Below are positions 7,743 through 17,100 of a DNA stretch of 36,302 nt, piece by piece (within the stretch, counting starts at the first letter, position 1; each line of letters starts with the position of its first letter). The DNA comes from Verrucomicrobiota bacterium (GTDB lineage: Bacteria; Verrucomicrobiota; Verrucomicrobiia; Limisphaerales; JAFGQR01). The notes below the pieces were generated by a model, which ran no database searches, was not told where the DNA came from, and saw only the letters and a program-made list of their open reading frames with translations. Position numbers and translations under genes: made by a program. The stretch covers positions 1 to 36,302 of the forward strand of contig JAFGQR010000177.1 of NCBI GenBank assembly GCA_016935555.1, in the 5' to 3' direction.

Positions 7743-9074
7743 GTGAAACCCATCGCAATTCTGGGCGGCGGGCTGGCGGGTCTGTCCGTGGGATATTTTG
7801 CCGCCCGGCGCGGCATCCCGTTCCGGGTCTACGAGGCCGGCGCGGAGGTTGGCGGCAATTGCCGCACGTTCCGGCACGGGGATTTTCTTTTTGATTCCGG
7901 CGCGCATCGGCTGCACGACAAGGACGCCGCCGTGACCGGGGCGGTCCGGGGGCTGCTGGGGGGCGAACTGTTGCCGTGCAAGGTGCCCAGCGTCATTCAC
8001 CGCAACGGCCGGCTGATTGATTTTCCGTTGTCGCCGTTGAATCTCCTGCGTCGCCTCGGGCCGCGCACATTGCTCAGGGCGACCGGCGAGGTGCTGGCGC
8101 GCCGCGGCCGGGGCCGAGTGCCGGCGGGCGACCTTGAAGCCGCCGCGGTGCGGGCGTATGGGCCCACGCTGGCGGGGTTGTTTCTGCTGAATTACTCGCG
8201 GAAACTCTGGGGCCTGGATTGCCGGCAGCTCTCGCCCAACGCCACCGGCAACCGCCTCCAGGGGCTGTCCCTCGCCACCTTTCTCACCGAAGCCTTCCGC
8301 GGACGCCAGACCAAGACCCGGCACCTGGACGGCGAGTTCCTGTATCCGCGGCTCGGCATCGGAACCATCGCAGTCCGCCTGCGCGAAGTCTGCGGGCCCG
8401 CCACCATCCGGTTGCGCGCCCGGGTCACGCGAATCCTGCACGATGGCCGGCGGATCCGGGCGCTTGAAATCAACGGCCACGAGCGTGTCGAGACGGAACA
8501 CGTCGTCAGCACCCTGCCCTTGAACGTCTGGCTTCGCAGGATGGACCCGCCCCCGCCGGACGCCATCCTGGCACTCGCGGGCCAGATGCGATTTCGGCGG
8601 CTGATTCTGGTGGCCCTGTTTTTCTCGGTGCCGCGCATCACCCCGTTCGGCACCGTGTATTTCCCGGGGCCGGAGGTTCCGTTCACCCGCGTTTCTGAGC
8701 CCAAGAATCGCAGCGCGCACATGGCTCCCGACAATCAGACCTCGCTGGTGGCGGAGATTCCGTGCCACGAGGACGACGCGATTTGGGGGATGGAGGAGGC
8801 TGACGTGATTTGCCGGGTGCGCTCGCATCTGCAACCCCTGGGATGGTTTCAAGACGAGGCGTTCATCGGGGGGCGGGTGCTGCGGCTCGACCACGCGTAT
8901 CCCGTGCTGGCGAAGGGGATTGAGGCGAAGGTGGGGCAGGTCCACGCCTACCTTCGCGGGTTTGAGAATCTGGCGCAGTGCGGGCGCAATGCGACCTTTC
9001 TGCACGCCTCGATGCACGACGTGATCCGCCAGGGCCAGGCCGTGGTGGCATCGTTCCCGGCTGGGGCATGCTGA
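7743..9074 (+). CDS. NAD(P)/FAD-dependent oxidoreductase, UDP-galactopyranose mutase/protoporphyrinogen oxidase-like (COG1232 type)
   Basis: This flavoprotein has 443 residues from the GTG start. The N-terminal dinucleotide fold is ILGGGLAGLS (residues 6-15) with E31 (VYEAG) at the end of the second strand to bind adenosine ribose, followed by GGNCRT and FDSGAHRLHDKD. A mid-region YSRKLWGLDCRQLSPNATGNR resembles the K-W-G...LS motif of flavoproteins found next to glycosyltransferases. The exact reaction cannot be read. Sugar-nucleotide isomerisation like UDP-galactopyranose mutase, or oxidation of a polyprenyl or sugar substrate, are both possible. GTG 7743 starts right at the fold. The in-frame ATG 7644 would add 33 Pro/Ala-rich residues and overlap the previous gene. 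Neither start has a good Shine-Dalgarno sequence. The last bases overlap the next gene's ATG by 7. Confidence 0.78.
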   Translation: MKPIAILGGGLAGLSVGYFAARRGIPFRVYEAGAEVGGNCRTFRHGDFLFDSGAHRLHDKDAAVTGAVRGLLGGELLPCKVPSVIHRNGRLIDFPLSPLNLLRRLGPRTLLRATGEVLARRGRGRVPAGDLEAAAVRAYGPTLAGLFLLNYSRKLWGLDCRQLSPNATGNRLQGLSLATFLTEAFRGRQTKTRHLDGEFLYPRLGIGTIAVRLREVCGPATIRLRARVTRILHDGRRIRALEINGHERVETEHVVSTLPLNVWLRRMDPPPPDAILALAGQMRFRRLILVALFFSVPRITPFGTVYFPGPEVPFTRVSEPKNRSAHMAPDNQTSLVAEIPCHEDDAIWGMEEADVICRVRSHLQPLGWFQDEAFIGGRVLRLDHAYPVLAKGIEAKVGQVHAYLRGFENLAQCGRNATFLHASMHDVIRQGQAVVASFPAGAC

Positions 9075-10111
9075 GCGCCATCCAACGGCTCATTGGCGAA
9101 CGGATCCGGCTGACCCGGCAGGTGCTCTGGCCCGGGCTGGCCGCGGTGGCCATCCTGGCGGCGCTGGCTTCGGCGGCCGGCTGGAAGCCGCTCGCGACCG
9201 CCATTGGCCACACCTCGCCCCCGCTCCTGGCCCTGGCCCTGGGCGTGTATGCGGCGACGTGGGTCTGCCGCACGCTGCGGCTGCATGGGCTGGTGCGGCG
9301 CGCCGGGCACCCGCTGCGCCCGCTGCTGCTCTTCCGAATCCAGATCGCGGCCCAAGCCCTGAACTCCGTGCTGCCGGCCCGCATCGGGGACGTCGCAAAC
9401 GTGTTTTTCCTTCACTGGCAGGGACTGGCTTTTGGCCGGGCCGCGGCGGTCGTCGTCCAATCCCGCGTGCTCGACGCCGGCGCGCTGGCGGGGGTTGCGG
9501 CGTTGGCGCTGGGCGTGTTGGCGGTGCCGGGAGAATCGGTGGGGTGGGCCATGGGCGGGTTGTTGTTGTGCGCGTCGTTCGCGGTTCTGCCCGCCGCCCT
9601 GGTGTGGCTGGACCGGAATTCACCTCTCATGGAACGGCTGGAGCGCGGGCTCTTGCGCCGCGGGACGCGCCTCTTCACGCTCACGGCCCAAGCCGGCCGC
9701 GACTTTCTCGAGGCCTACCACGAGATTGTGCGGAGCGCCGGTTTATGGGTGCGAACGCTGGCGTGGTCGTTTCTGATGGCGTTGGGGGAAGGCTTGACGG
9801 CGTGGATCATTGCCCGGGCGGCGGGGGTGGAGATTCCGTTGCTGGCGGCGGTGTTGACGGTGGCGCTGGCGACGATCGGCAAGAGCGCCACGGTGACGCC
9901 GGGCGGGCTTGGGGTTTACGAGGCGGTTTTTCTGGCGGTGATGCTGGTGTTTGGGGTGGGGGTTGACTTGGGCTTGCTGGTGGCGATTCTGGACCACGGC
10001 CTGAAGAAAGGCTTTAATCTGCTGATCGGGTTGCCCGCCCTGGGCGGGTCAGCCCTCCGTGGAACCGGCGCGGCGGGGACGGCTTCCGACGCGGCCCAAT
10101 CCGCGGGGTGA
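9068..10111 (+). CDS. Lysylphosphatidylglycerol synthase TM/AglD/YbhN-family membrane protein
   Basis: This is a multi-pass inner-membrane protein of 347 residues with about seven or eight hydrophobic segments. Family landmarks are LPARIGDVANVFFL (about 105-118), AAAVVVQSRVLDAG and the C-terminal VTPGGLGVYEAVFLAV. This PF03706-type domain is the membrane part of MprF-like proteins and also occurs alone near glycosyltransferases (AglD, YbhN), where it is linked to lipid or lipid-linked sugar movement. The start at 9068 overlaps the flavoprotein stop, suggesting translational coupling. With a GT-C-like pair downstream, a role in handling a lipid-linked glycan is a reasonable inference, not shown by the sequence. 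Confidence 0.82.
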   Translation: MLSAIQRLIGERIRLTRQVLWPGLAAVAILAALASAAGWKPLATAIGHTSPPLLALALGVYAATWVCRTLRLHGLVRRAGHPLRPLLLFRIQIAAQALNSVLPARIGDVANVFFLHWQGLAFGRAAAVVVQSRVLDAGALAGVAALALGVLAVPGESVGWAMGGLLLCASFAVLPAALVWLDRNSPLMERLERGLLRRGTRLFTLTAQAGRDFLEAYHEIVRSAGLWVRTLAWSFLMALGEGLTAWIIARAAGVEIPLLAAVLTVALATIGKSATVTPGGLGVYEAVFLAVMLVFGVGVDLGLLVAILDHGLKKGFNLLIGLPALGGSALRGTGAAGTASDAAQSAG

Positions 10112-10126
10112 AGCGGGTGTGAACCT

Positions 10127-12073
10127 ATGCCAGCCAGCAGCACAGCGGAAGTCCGGCTCGAGACTCGCGGTTTTACCGGGAACGGCGAGAGCGGGGGTGA
10201 GCCTGCCGAACGAGGGCGGGTGTTGACGGTGTGGGGGTTGGTTTTGCTGGCGGGGCTGGCGGTGGCCAGCGCGCTGCACTGGTCGTGGTATCCCACCTCC
10301 AGCGATCCCTGGTATCACGCCGCAGTCATCCACGGACTCCAACAGGCAGGAGGCCTGCCCGTCTGGGATTTTTGGGAGATGGCCCCGGTCGGGCGGCCCC
10401 ACATTTACCCGCCGTCGTTTCATGTCGTGGGCTATCTGGTGTCCTTTGCCGGCGTGTCCCCGGCGGCATTCATCACGTTCATGAGCTGGGCCCTTTGGCC
10501 GGCCTCATTGCTGACCGCGTGGGTCTGGATGCACCGCGTGTTCGGACCCCGCGCGGCGCTGGCCACGGTGATCCTGCTCAGCGCGCCGGCCGCCTATTTT
10601 TGCCACCAGGGAACGTTTCCCGGCATTGGTTGGGGGATGGCGGTTGCCCCGCTGGCACTGTGGGCGCTGGAATCGGAGAAGTTCCTGGCCTGCGCCGCGC
10701 TGAACCTGCTGGCGTCGACGGCGCATCCGATGGCGTTGTTTCTGCCGCCCGCCTTGGGCCTCCAGGCCCTGCTGCGCGGCAGGAGGATTCTGGCGGGGCT
10801 TCTGGCGGCGTGCGTGCCGATGCTTCTTTACGCCCCCTGGCTGGCTCATATCTGGGCCCATCGCGCCTGGCTGCCCGCGCAGCGCACGGGTGGCGACGTC
10901 ACCCTGATGGGCATGGGCATTTCGACCGGCATCAACCTCGGAATCGCCCTGGGCGGCGCGGCGGCCCTGGGCGTGGTGTGGACGCTGGTGCGCCGGCGCC
11001 AAGCCCTGGGTCTGCTGGCGCCGTTGCTGGGATGCGCGGTTGTGTTTCCGATGGGCTTTGGCGGGCGCCTGGTGCAATACAACCTCCACTGGCCGCTGGC
11101 CTGCCTCGGCGGCTACGGAGCCGCCATGTCGTTGGCGCGCCTGACCCGGGCGTATCCACGCCATGCGCACGCCATCAACGCCGCAGCCCTGAGCCTGGCG
11201 TTCGCAGCGCTGGCCACCTGGGCCGCCCTCGAAATCCCGCTGCCCAAAAAGACCCGAACCGGCCAGCTCGTTCCCGTCCCCAGGGATCCCAACCGCCCCT
11301 CCCCACCCGACGCCACCCATGCCGGTCCGCGCGTCTATTTCGCCATGAGCGCGTCCACCCCGGTCAAACTGCTCGACCCCGAAATGAACCCGCCGGGCCG
11401 GCGCCTGGAGCGCGTGGGCGCGCAACTCCACCGACGAGGCCAACCGCAGGCCCGGACCAGGCCCGACGTTTACCACATGGAAGGCGCGGCCGAGTTTTTC
11501 AAGGCCGTCACGACACGGGTCGCGGTTGGCGAAGTGATTGCCACCGTCGACGGCGGAGGCGCGTCTTTCCTGACCGGGTCGACCGGGCGCTGGACCACCG
11601 GGGGCATGCTGCGCGAGGTCAGATCGGAGGCGGCGACTCCCGCGGAGCACTGCCATTTCCTGGCCGCCCTGGGTGGGAAACCCGCCCGGGGCGCAAAGCC
11701 CCCCCCGAAGGGATTCACAAAGGTCTTTGAAAACGCCTTCGGCACCCTCTACCAAAACGAGGTGCCCCAGCCCAAACGCTGGCCCGCAGCCGCGGTGGTG
11801 TCCGGCGTCGAACTCGCCGTTCTGGCGGCCTTGGGGATTTGCCTGGTGCTGGTGGACTGGGCGCTGCCGCGCGAGCGCATTCGCGCCCGGGCGCTCCTCG
11901 GGGCAGGAGCGTTTGGGGTGGCGCTGTATTGCGTGGCGACGCTGGCCTGGACCGCCGCGGAAGAGTTGCGCCACCCGCCTGAAGTGACCGCCGACACTGG
12001 GGCAGCCCTCCTCCGGGCGCCGCCCGCGGTGTCCGGCGCGCAGGTGTGGCTCCGCCCCTTCCCCCGGCCATGA
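10127..12073 (+). CDS. Multi-pass membrane protein, STT3/GT-C glycosyltransferase-like (paralog 1)
   Basis: The protein has 648 residues. The cytoplasmic N-terminus of about 30 residues is followed by a first membrane helix (about 33-50) and a long external loop with SDPWYHAAVI (D60) and then WDFWEM...GRPHIYPPSFH. An Asp-Pro/aromatic-His motif followed by G-R-x-x-x-Y-P resembles the first catalytic loop of oligosaccharyltransferase STT3/AglB and other GT-C enzymes that use polyprenyl-linked sugars. Some ten hydrophobic segments follow up to about residue 380. Next is a soluble domain (about 395-555) containing TGSTGRWTTGGM and FENAFGTLYQN, then two more membrane segments. I see no WWDYG motif, so it is not a canonical STT3. 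The start is ATG, 15 bases after the previous stop, and the end overlaps the next gene (ATGA). Confidence 0.62.
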   Translation: MPASSTAEVRLETRGFTGNGESGGEPAERGRVLTVWGLVLLAGLAVASALHWSWYPTSSDPWYHAAVIHGLQQAGGLPVWDFWEMAPVGRPHIYPPSFHVVGYLVSFAGVSPAAFITFMSWALWPASLLTAWVWMHRVFGPRAALATVILLSAPAAYFCHQGTFPGIGWGMAVAPLALWALESEKFLACAALNLLASTAHPMALFLPPALGLQALLRGRRILAGLLAACVPMLLYAPWLAHIWAHRAWLPAQRTGGDVTLMGMGISTGINLGIALGGAAALGVVWTLVRRRQALGLLAPLLGCAVVFPMGFGGRLVQYNLHWPLACLGGYGAAMSLARLTRAYPRHAHAINAAALSLAFAALATWAALEIPLPKKTRTGQLVPVPRDPNRPSPPDATHAGPRVYFAMSASTPVKLLDPEMNPPGRRLERVGAQLHRRGQPQARTRPDVYHMEGAAEFFKAVTTRVAVGEVIATVDGGGASFLTGSTGRWTTGGMLREVRSEAATPAEHCHFLAALGGKPARGAKPPPKGFTKVFENAFGTLYQNEVPQPKRWPAAAVVSGVELAVLAALGICLVLVDWALPRERIRARALLGAGAFGVALYCVATLAWTAAEELRHPPEVTADTGAALLRAPPAVSGAQVWLRPFPRP

Positions 12074-14115
12074 CCCCCGAATCCCCCAATCCCCCAACAC
12101 CGGCCGCTCCGCCCACAGGTGCCGCCGCGAGCGACGAATGCCGCCGCGGTGAGTCCTCGGGAAAGGGGGCTGGGCGGCGGCGAGCATGGACCGTTTACGG
12201 CGTGGCCCTGCTCGCGTGCGCGACCGTGCTCAGCGCGCTGCGCGGGGGATTCCATGGGCATTCCGTGGACCGCTATTACCACATGGCCGTGATCCAGGTC
12301 ATGCAGCAGGCGGGCGGATTGCCAACCTGGGACGTGTGGGAAATGAACCCGGGCAGGCGAGCGCACATTTACCCGGTGGCATTTCACGGGCCGGGTTATT
12401 TGCTTGCGCTTTGCGGGGTGCCGCCGGCGGCGTTTGCCGGCTTTCTGGGCTGGGTGCTATGGCCGGCGGCGTTGTGGACCACCTGGCTGTGGATGCTCAG
12501 CGTCTTCGGACGCCGGCCGGCCCTGGCGGCGGTCATTCTCCTGAGCGGTTCCACCGCCTTTTTCTGGAATCAGACGGCGTTCAACGCCATTGCCTTTGCC
12601 ATGGCGCTTGCGCCCCTGGCGCTGTGGGCGCTCGAGTCGGAAAGGTACCTGGCCTGCGCCGTGCTGAACCTGCTGGCCGCAACCGCGCATCCCGTGGCTC
12701 TGTTTCTGCCGGGCGCGCTCGTTCTCAACACCTTGCTGCGCGGCAAGCAACGGCTGGCTGGATTGCTGGGGGCGTGTCTGCCTCTTCCGGTCTACGGTCG
12801 CTGGCTGGCGCAGCTTTGGATGTATCGGGGCCCTCTCCAGGGCCGATGGAACGACAACGATCTGTTGTGGATGGGATTGGATTCCGGGGTCAGCCTCGAT
12901 GCCGGTCTGCTTCCCATCCTGGCGGCGTGCGTGGGCCTGATCGGGGTTGTCCTGCGCCGGAAGGAGGCCCTGGGCCTGCTGGGGCCCGTGGTGGGATCTG
13001 CCATTGTGTTTCCCATGGGCTTCGGCGGCCACATTCTCCATTACCACACGCCCTGGCTGCTCGCCTGCCTGGGCGGATACGGTGCAGGCATGCTTCTCGA
13101 TTGGCTCGAATCCAAACTGTCGCGCGGGCTGCCCGCCATGAATCATGTCGTGACGGGCCTGGCATTTCTCGTCCTGGTCGCCTGGGTGACGCTGGAACTA
13201 CGGCTGCCAAACACGCCGGGAGATCCGGAAGAACCGCCGGGGGCGGCGGCGTCCGCCCTGCCCGCCAGGCCCGGCGGCCGCGTCAAGCCGGCGCGCCCAC
13301 GCGAGTCCACGCCGGCACCCCACGCCGAACCGGACCGGGGCGCGCCACGGGTGCGGATGCGCGTTGGCATGTCCGCGTGGGTGAAGCTGTTGGATGCCGG
13401 CAGCTGGATGCCGCCCGCCGGGCAGATGCCCCACCCTCTGGGCGCTCTTGACCCGGTCCATCACAAGGACGCCGGCGAGTTTTTCGAAGCCATAAGAACA
13501 CAGGTGGCACCCCACCAGACCATTTACGCGCCGCACAAGCCCGTGGCGCGCCTGGTGACCGCACTCACCGGCCGCTGGACCAGCGGCGGCATCCTCCGCA
13601 ACCCGCGGTCGCCGGATGCCCGATACCGGCCGGACGACTGCCACTTCAGGATCGTGATCCGCGGAAGTCCCGTCGAGGGACCCGCGCCCGCGCGGAGTTT
13701 CGAGAAGGTCTTTGGGAACGCCTTCGGCACTCTTTACAGGAATCCCCACGCCCTTGCCCCGAAACCGGTGCCGAAGGCGGCCGTTCCGTTGTGGAGTCTG
13801 GCGGGGCTGACGGCGCTGGGGATTGGATTGGTGCTCGTGGATTGCCGACTGGCGCGCGGGCGGGTGCGGGAACGGCGTGTGGCGACGGGTTTGGCGTTGG
13901 TGGTGGCGGCGTGCTGCCTTGCCCGACTGGCCTGGACCACCGCCGGCGCGTGGTTGCATCGGCCCGCCGTGACCGCGTCGCATCACCGCCTTCAGGCGGC
14001 CTTCCCACAACTCGCGGAGCGGGTCGATGGCCATGGAGAATCATCATTGGAGGCGCGGGCGGTTTCGGTTACGATGACTCCGTGCACACGACAGCCTTCA
14101 CTGTTTTCACGATGA
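12070..14115 (+). CDS. Multi-pass membrane protein, STT3/GT-C glycosyltransferase-like (paralog 2)
   Basis: This 681-residue tandem paralog of the preceding gene shows the same layout end to end. The first loop is VDRYYHMAVI (D67) then WDVWEM...RRAHIYPVAFH. There is a multi-helix core (LAPLALWALESE, FPMGFGG and LACLGGYGA shared with paralog 1), a soluble domain with TALTGRWTSGGI and FGNAFGTLYRN, and two C-terminal helices. The N-terminus is longer and Pro-rich. The loop reads DRYYH where paralog 1 has DPWYH, so donor or acceptor preference may differ. The ATG at 12070 overlaps the upstream TGA, and its own stop overlaps the next ATG at 14112. It is clearly a gene duplication. The glycosyltransferase call rests on the loop and topology only. 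Confidence 0.62.
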   Translation: MTPESPNPPTPAAPPTGAAASDECRRGESSGKGAGRRRAWTVYGVALLACATVLSALRGGFHGHSVDRYYHMAVIQVMQQAGGLPTWDVWEMNPGRRAHIYPVAFHGPGYLLALCGVPPAAFAGFLGWVLWPAALWTTWLWMLSVFGRRPALAAVILLSGSTAFFWNQTAFNAIAFAMALAPLALWALESERYLACAVLNLLAATAHPVALFLPGALVLNTLLRGKQRLAGLLGACLPLPVYGRWLAQLWMYRGPLQGRWNDNDLLWMGLDSGVSLDAGLLPILAACVGLIGVVLRRKEALGLLGPVVGSAIVFPMGFGGHILHYHTPWLLACLGGYGAGMLLDWLESKLSRGLPAMNHVVTGLAFLVLVAWVTLELRLPNTPGDPEEPPGAAASALPARPGGRVKPARPRESTPAPHAEPDRGAPRVRMRVGMSAWVKLLDAGSWMPPAGQMPHPLGALDPVHHKDAGEFFEAIRTQVAPHQTIYAPHKPVARLVTALTGRWTSGGILRNPRSPDARYRPDDCHFRIVIRGSPVEGPAPARSFEKVFGNAFGTLYRNPHALAPKPVPKAAVPLWSLAGLTALGIGLVLVDCRLARGRVRERRVATGLALVVAACCLARLAWTTAGAWLHRPAVTASHHRLQAAFPQLAERVDGHGESSLEARAVSVTMTPCTRQPSLFSR

Positions 14116-17100
14116 CATCCCCACGACGCGCGCCCGCCGGGGGCCTGATCCTGGTCCCGGTGCTGGCCCTGGTTCTGGCGGGGCCGGGACGTCTCGAGGC
14201 CGGAGAGGTCCTTTACAACGGCATCGAACTGCCCCAGTCCTGGCCACCCCGGGTCGCCAAACTCAGCCGCGACCCCATGCCGGTCCCCTACCTGGCCGCG
14301 CCCCCCAAGGTCATCCCGATCGACGTCGGCCGGCAGCTGTTCGTCGATGATTTCCTCGTCGAGCAAACCACCCTGACACGCACGTTCCACCGCCCCGAAT
14401 TCCACCGCCTCAACCCGGTGGTCACCTTCGACAAACCCTGGGAACTAACCGGGCGGGCGCCGTTCGCGGCGGTGTTCAGCGACGGTGTCTGGTTCGATCC
14501 GCAGGACCGGCTGTTCAAGATGTGGTATTGCGGAGGCTACCTGGCAGGGACGTGCTACGCGACGAGCACCGACGGGATCCGATGGGACAAGCCGGCTTTG
14601 GAGGTTGAGCCGGGGTCGAACTACGTGTTGCGGCACGAGCGGGACTCCAGCACGGTGTGGCTCGATCCCACCGATCCGGATCCGGCCCGGCGTTTCAAGA
14701 TGTTCACGACTCAGCGCGCCAACGAGTGGTGCCTTGCGCTGCGTTGTTCCAGCAACGGCGTCCACTGGTCAAAGCCGCTCGCCACCTCGCCCAGCTTGGG
14801 AGACCGCAGCACGGTGTTCTACAACCCGTTCCGCAAGGTCTGGGTCTGGAGCCTGCGAACCTCGCAGCCCGGCACGGGTCGATCGCGCGCCTACCGCGAG
14901 CACCCCGACCCCGTCAAGGGCATGGCGTGGCAGGCATCGGACGTCACCCTCTGGACGGGCGCCGACAGATTGGACCCGCGCCATCCGAAGTTTCCGGGGG
15001 TTGACCCGCAACTGTACAACCTGGATGCGGTGGCTTACGAGAGCGTCATGCTGGGCCTGTTTTCGATCCACCAGGGGCCGCCCAACCACCAGTGTTCCCA
15101 ACTCAAAATCCAGAAACGCAACGAAGTGCTGCTGGGATTCAGCCGCGACGGGTTCCACTGGCACCGGCCCGACCGGCGCCCGTTCCTCGGGGTGACGGAA
15201 CGCGACGGGGACTGGCGCTGGGGCAACATGCAGTCCGCCGGCGGCGGCTGCCTGGTCGTGGGGGACAAGCTGTATTTTTACGTGAGCGGGCGGCAGCGCA
15301 CGGACCAGTTCTGGGACGGCCGCGCCAGCACGGGCCTGGCCACGTTGCGCCGGGACGGGTTCGCCTCGGTCGACGCCGGCGCGGAGCCGGGGACACTGAC
15401 CACACGGCCGCTGCGGTTCCGAGGCGAGCACCTCTTTGTCAACGTGGACACAGCCGGGGGGGAATTGCGGGTGGAAATCCTGGACGCCCACGGCCGTCCG
15501 CAGGCGCCGTTTCTGCGTGACACCTGCCTGCCGGTCCGGACCAATCGAACCTTGTGCCCGGTCCGCTGGTCAGACGCCGCCAGCCTCTCGGCGCTGAAAG
15601 GTCAAACCGTCCGGTTCCGGTTTCATTTGCGGAACGGCCGGCTGTATGCCTTTTGGGTCAGTCCGACGGCGCGCGGGGAGAGCCGGGGCTATGTCGCGGC
15701 GGGCGGGCCGGGTTTGACCGGCATGACCGACACGGTGGGCCAAGGCGCCGGCACCCCAAACCGGCCCAACCTCCTTTGGATCACCAGCGAGGACAACAGC
15801 CCGTATCTCGGCTGCTACGGCGACCCGCTGGCGCGCACGCCGAACCTGGATCGCCTCGCGGCGCAGGGCGTGCGCTACCGCAACGCGTTCGCCAACGCGC
15901 CCGTGTGCTCCTCGGCGCGCACCACCCTCATCACGGGCATGTATGCGTCGTCGCTCGGTGCCCACAACCACCGCAGCCGGGTGGCCATGCCCGGTCGGTT
16001 CAAGCTTTACCCGGAACATCTGCGCGCCGCCGGTTACCACTGCTCGAACAACTCGAAGACCGATTACAACCTGGCCGGCACACGCCAGTCCTGGGACGAA
16101 AGCAGCCCCAAGGCGCACTACAACCACCGCGCGCCAGGCCAGCCGTTTTTCGCCGTGTTCAACTTCACCACCAGCCACGAAAGCCAGGTCGCCCCCAAAC
16201 CCGGCAAAACGTCGTTCCGCGTCCCGCCGGAGACAATCCCGCTGCCGCCCTATCATCCGGACACGCCCGAGATACGGCGCGACTGGGCCAATTATTACGA
16301 CCAGGTCACGCTCCTGGACGGGCAGGCCGGCAAGGTGCTGGACGAACTCCAGAAGGCGGGCCTGGACGACGACACCATCGTCTTCTACTACGCCGATCAC
16401 GGCGGCGCCCTGCCGCGCGGCAAGCGCAACATCCACGACTCCGGCACCCGCGTGCCGCTCATCATCCGGTTTCCGGAGAAATGGCGCCACCTCGCGCCCG
16501 CGGCCCCCGGCCAGTGGGTGCCGGACCTCGTCAGCTTCGTGGATTTTCCCGCCACCGTCCTGAGCCTGTGCGGCGTGCCCGTGCCGGCGCACTACGAGGG
16601 ACGCCCGTTCCTCGGGGCCCAGAAACCGCCGCCGCGCGACCACGTTTTCCTGTTCCGGGGGCGCATGGACGAGCGCTATGACACCGTGCGGGCCGTGCGC
16701 GACGGCGGATTCCGGTATGTGCGCAACTACTCGCCCCACCGGCCGTGGGGGCAGCATTACTCTTATCCCTTCCAGGTGCTGCCGAGCATGCGGTCGTGGT
16801 TCGCCGAGTTCGCCGCAGGCCGCTGCAACGAGGTCCAGGCCGCCTACTGGAACCCAAAACCGGCCGAGGAATTCTACGAGATCGCCTCCGACCCGTTTGA
16901 GGTGCGCAACCGCATCGCCGAACCGCAGCACGCCGCGCGCATCGCCAGGCTCCGCGCCGCCCTGCGCGCCGACATCCTGGCGACGCGCGACACGGGCTTC
17001 ATCCCGGAAGGCATGGCCGCGAGGCGGGCGGGCGACATGCCCCTCCACGACTGGGCGCACACCGACGCCTACCCGCTGGAGCGCATTTTGGATCTTGCGG

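Noticed and set aside
13791..14111. N-terminal extension of the sulfatase fusion
   Set aside because: It overlaps paralog 2 in another frame and would bury the signal peptide that begins at 14112.
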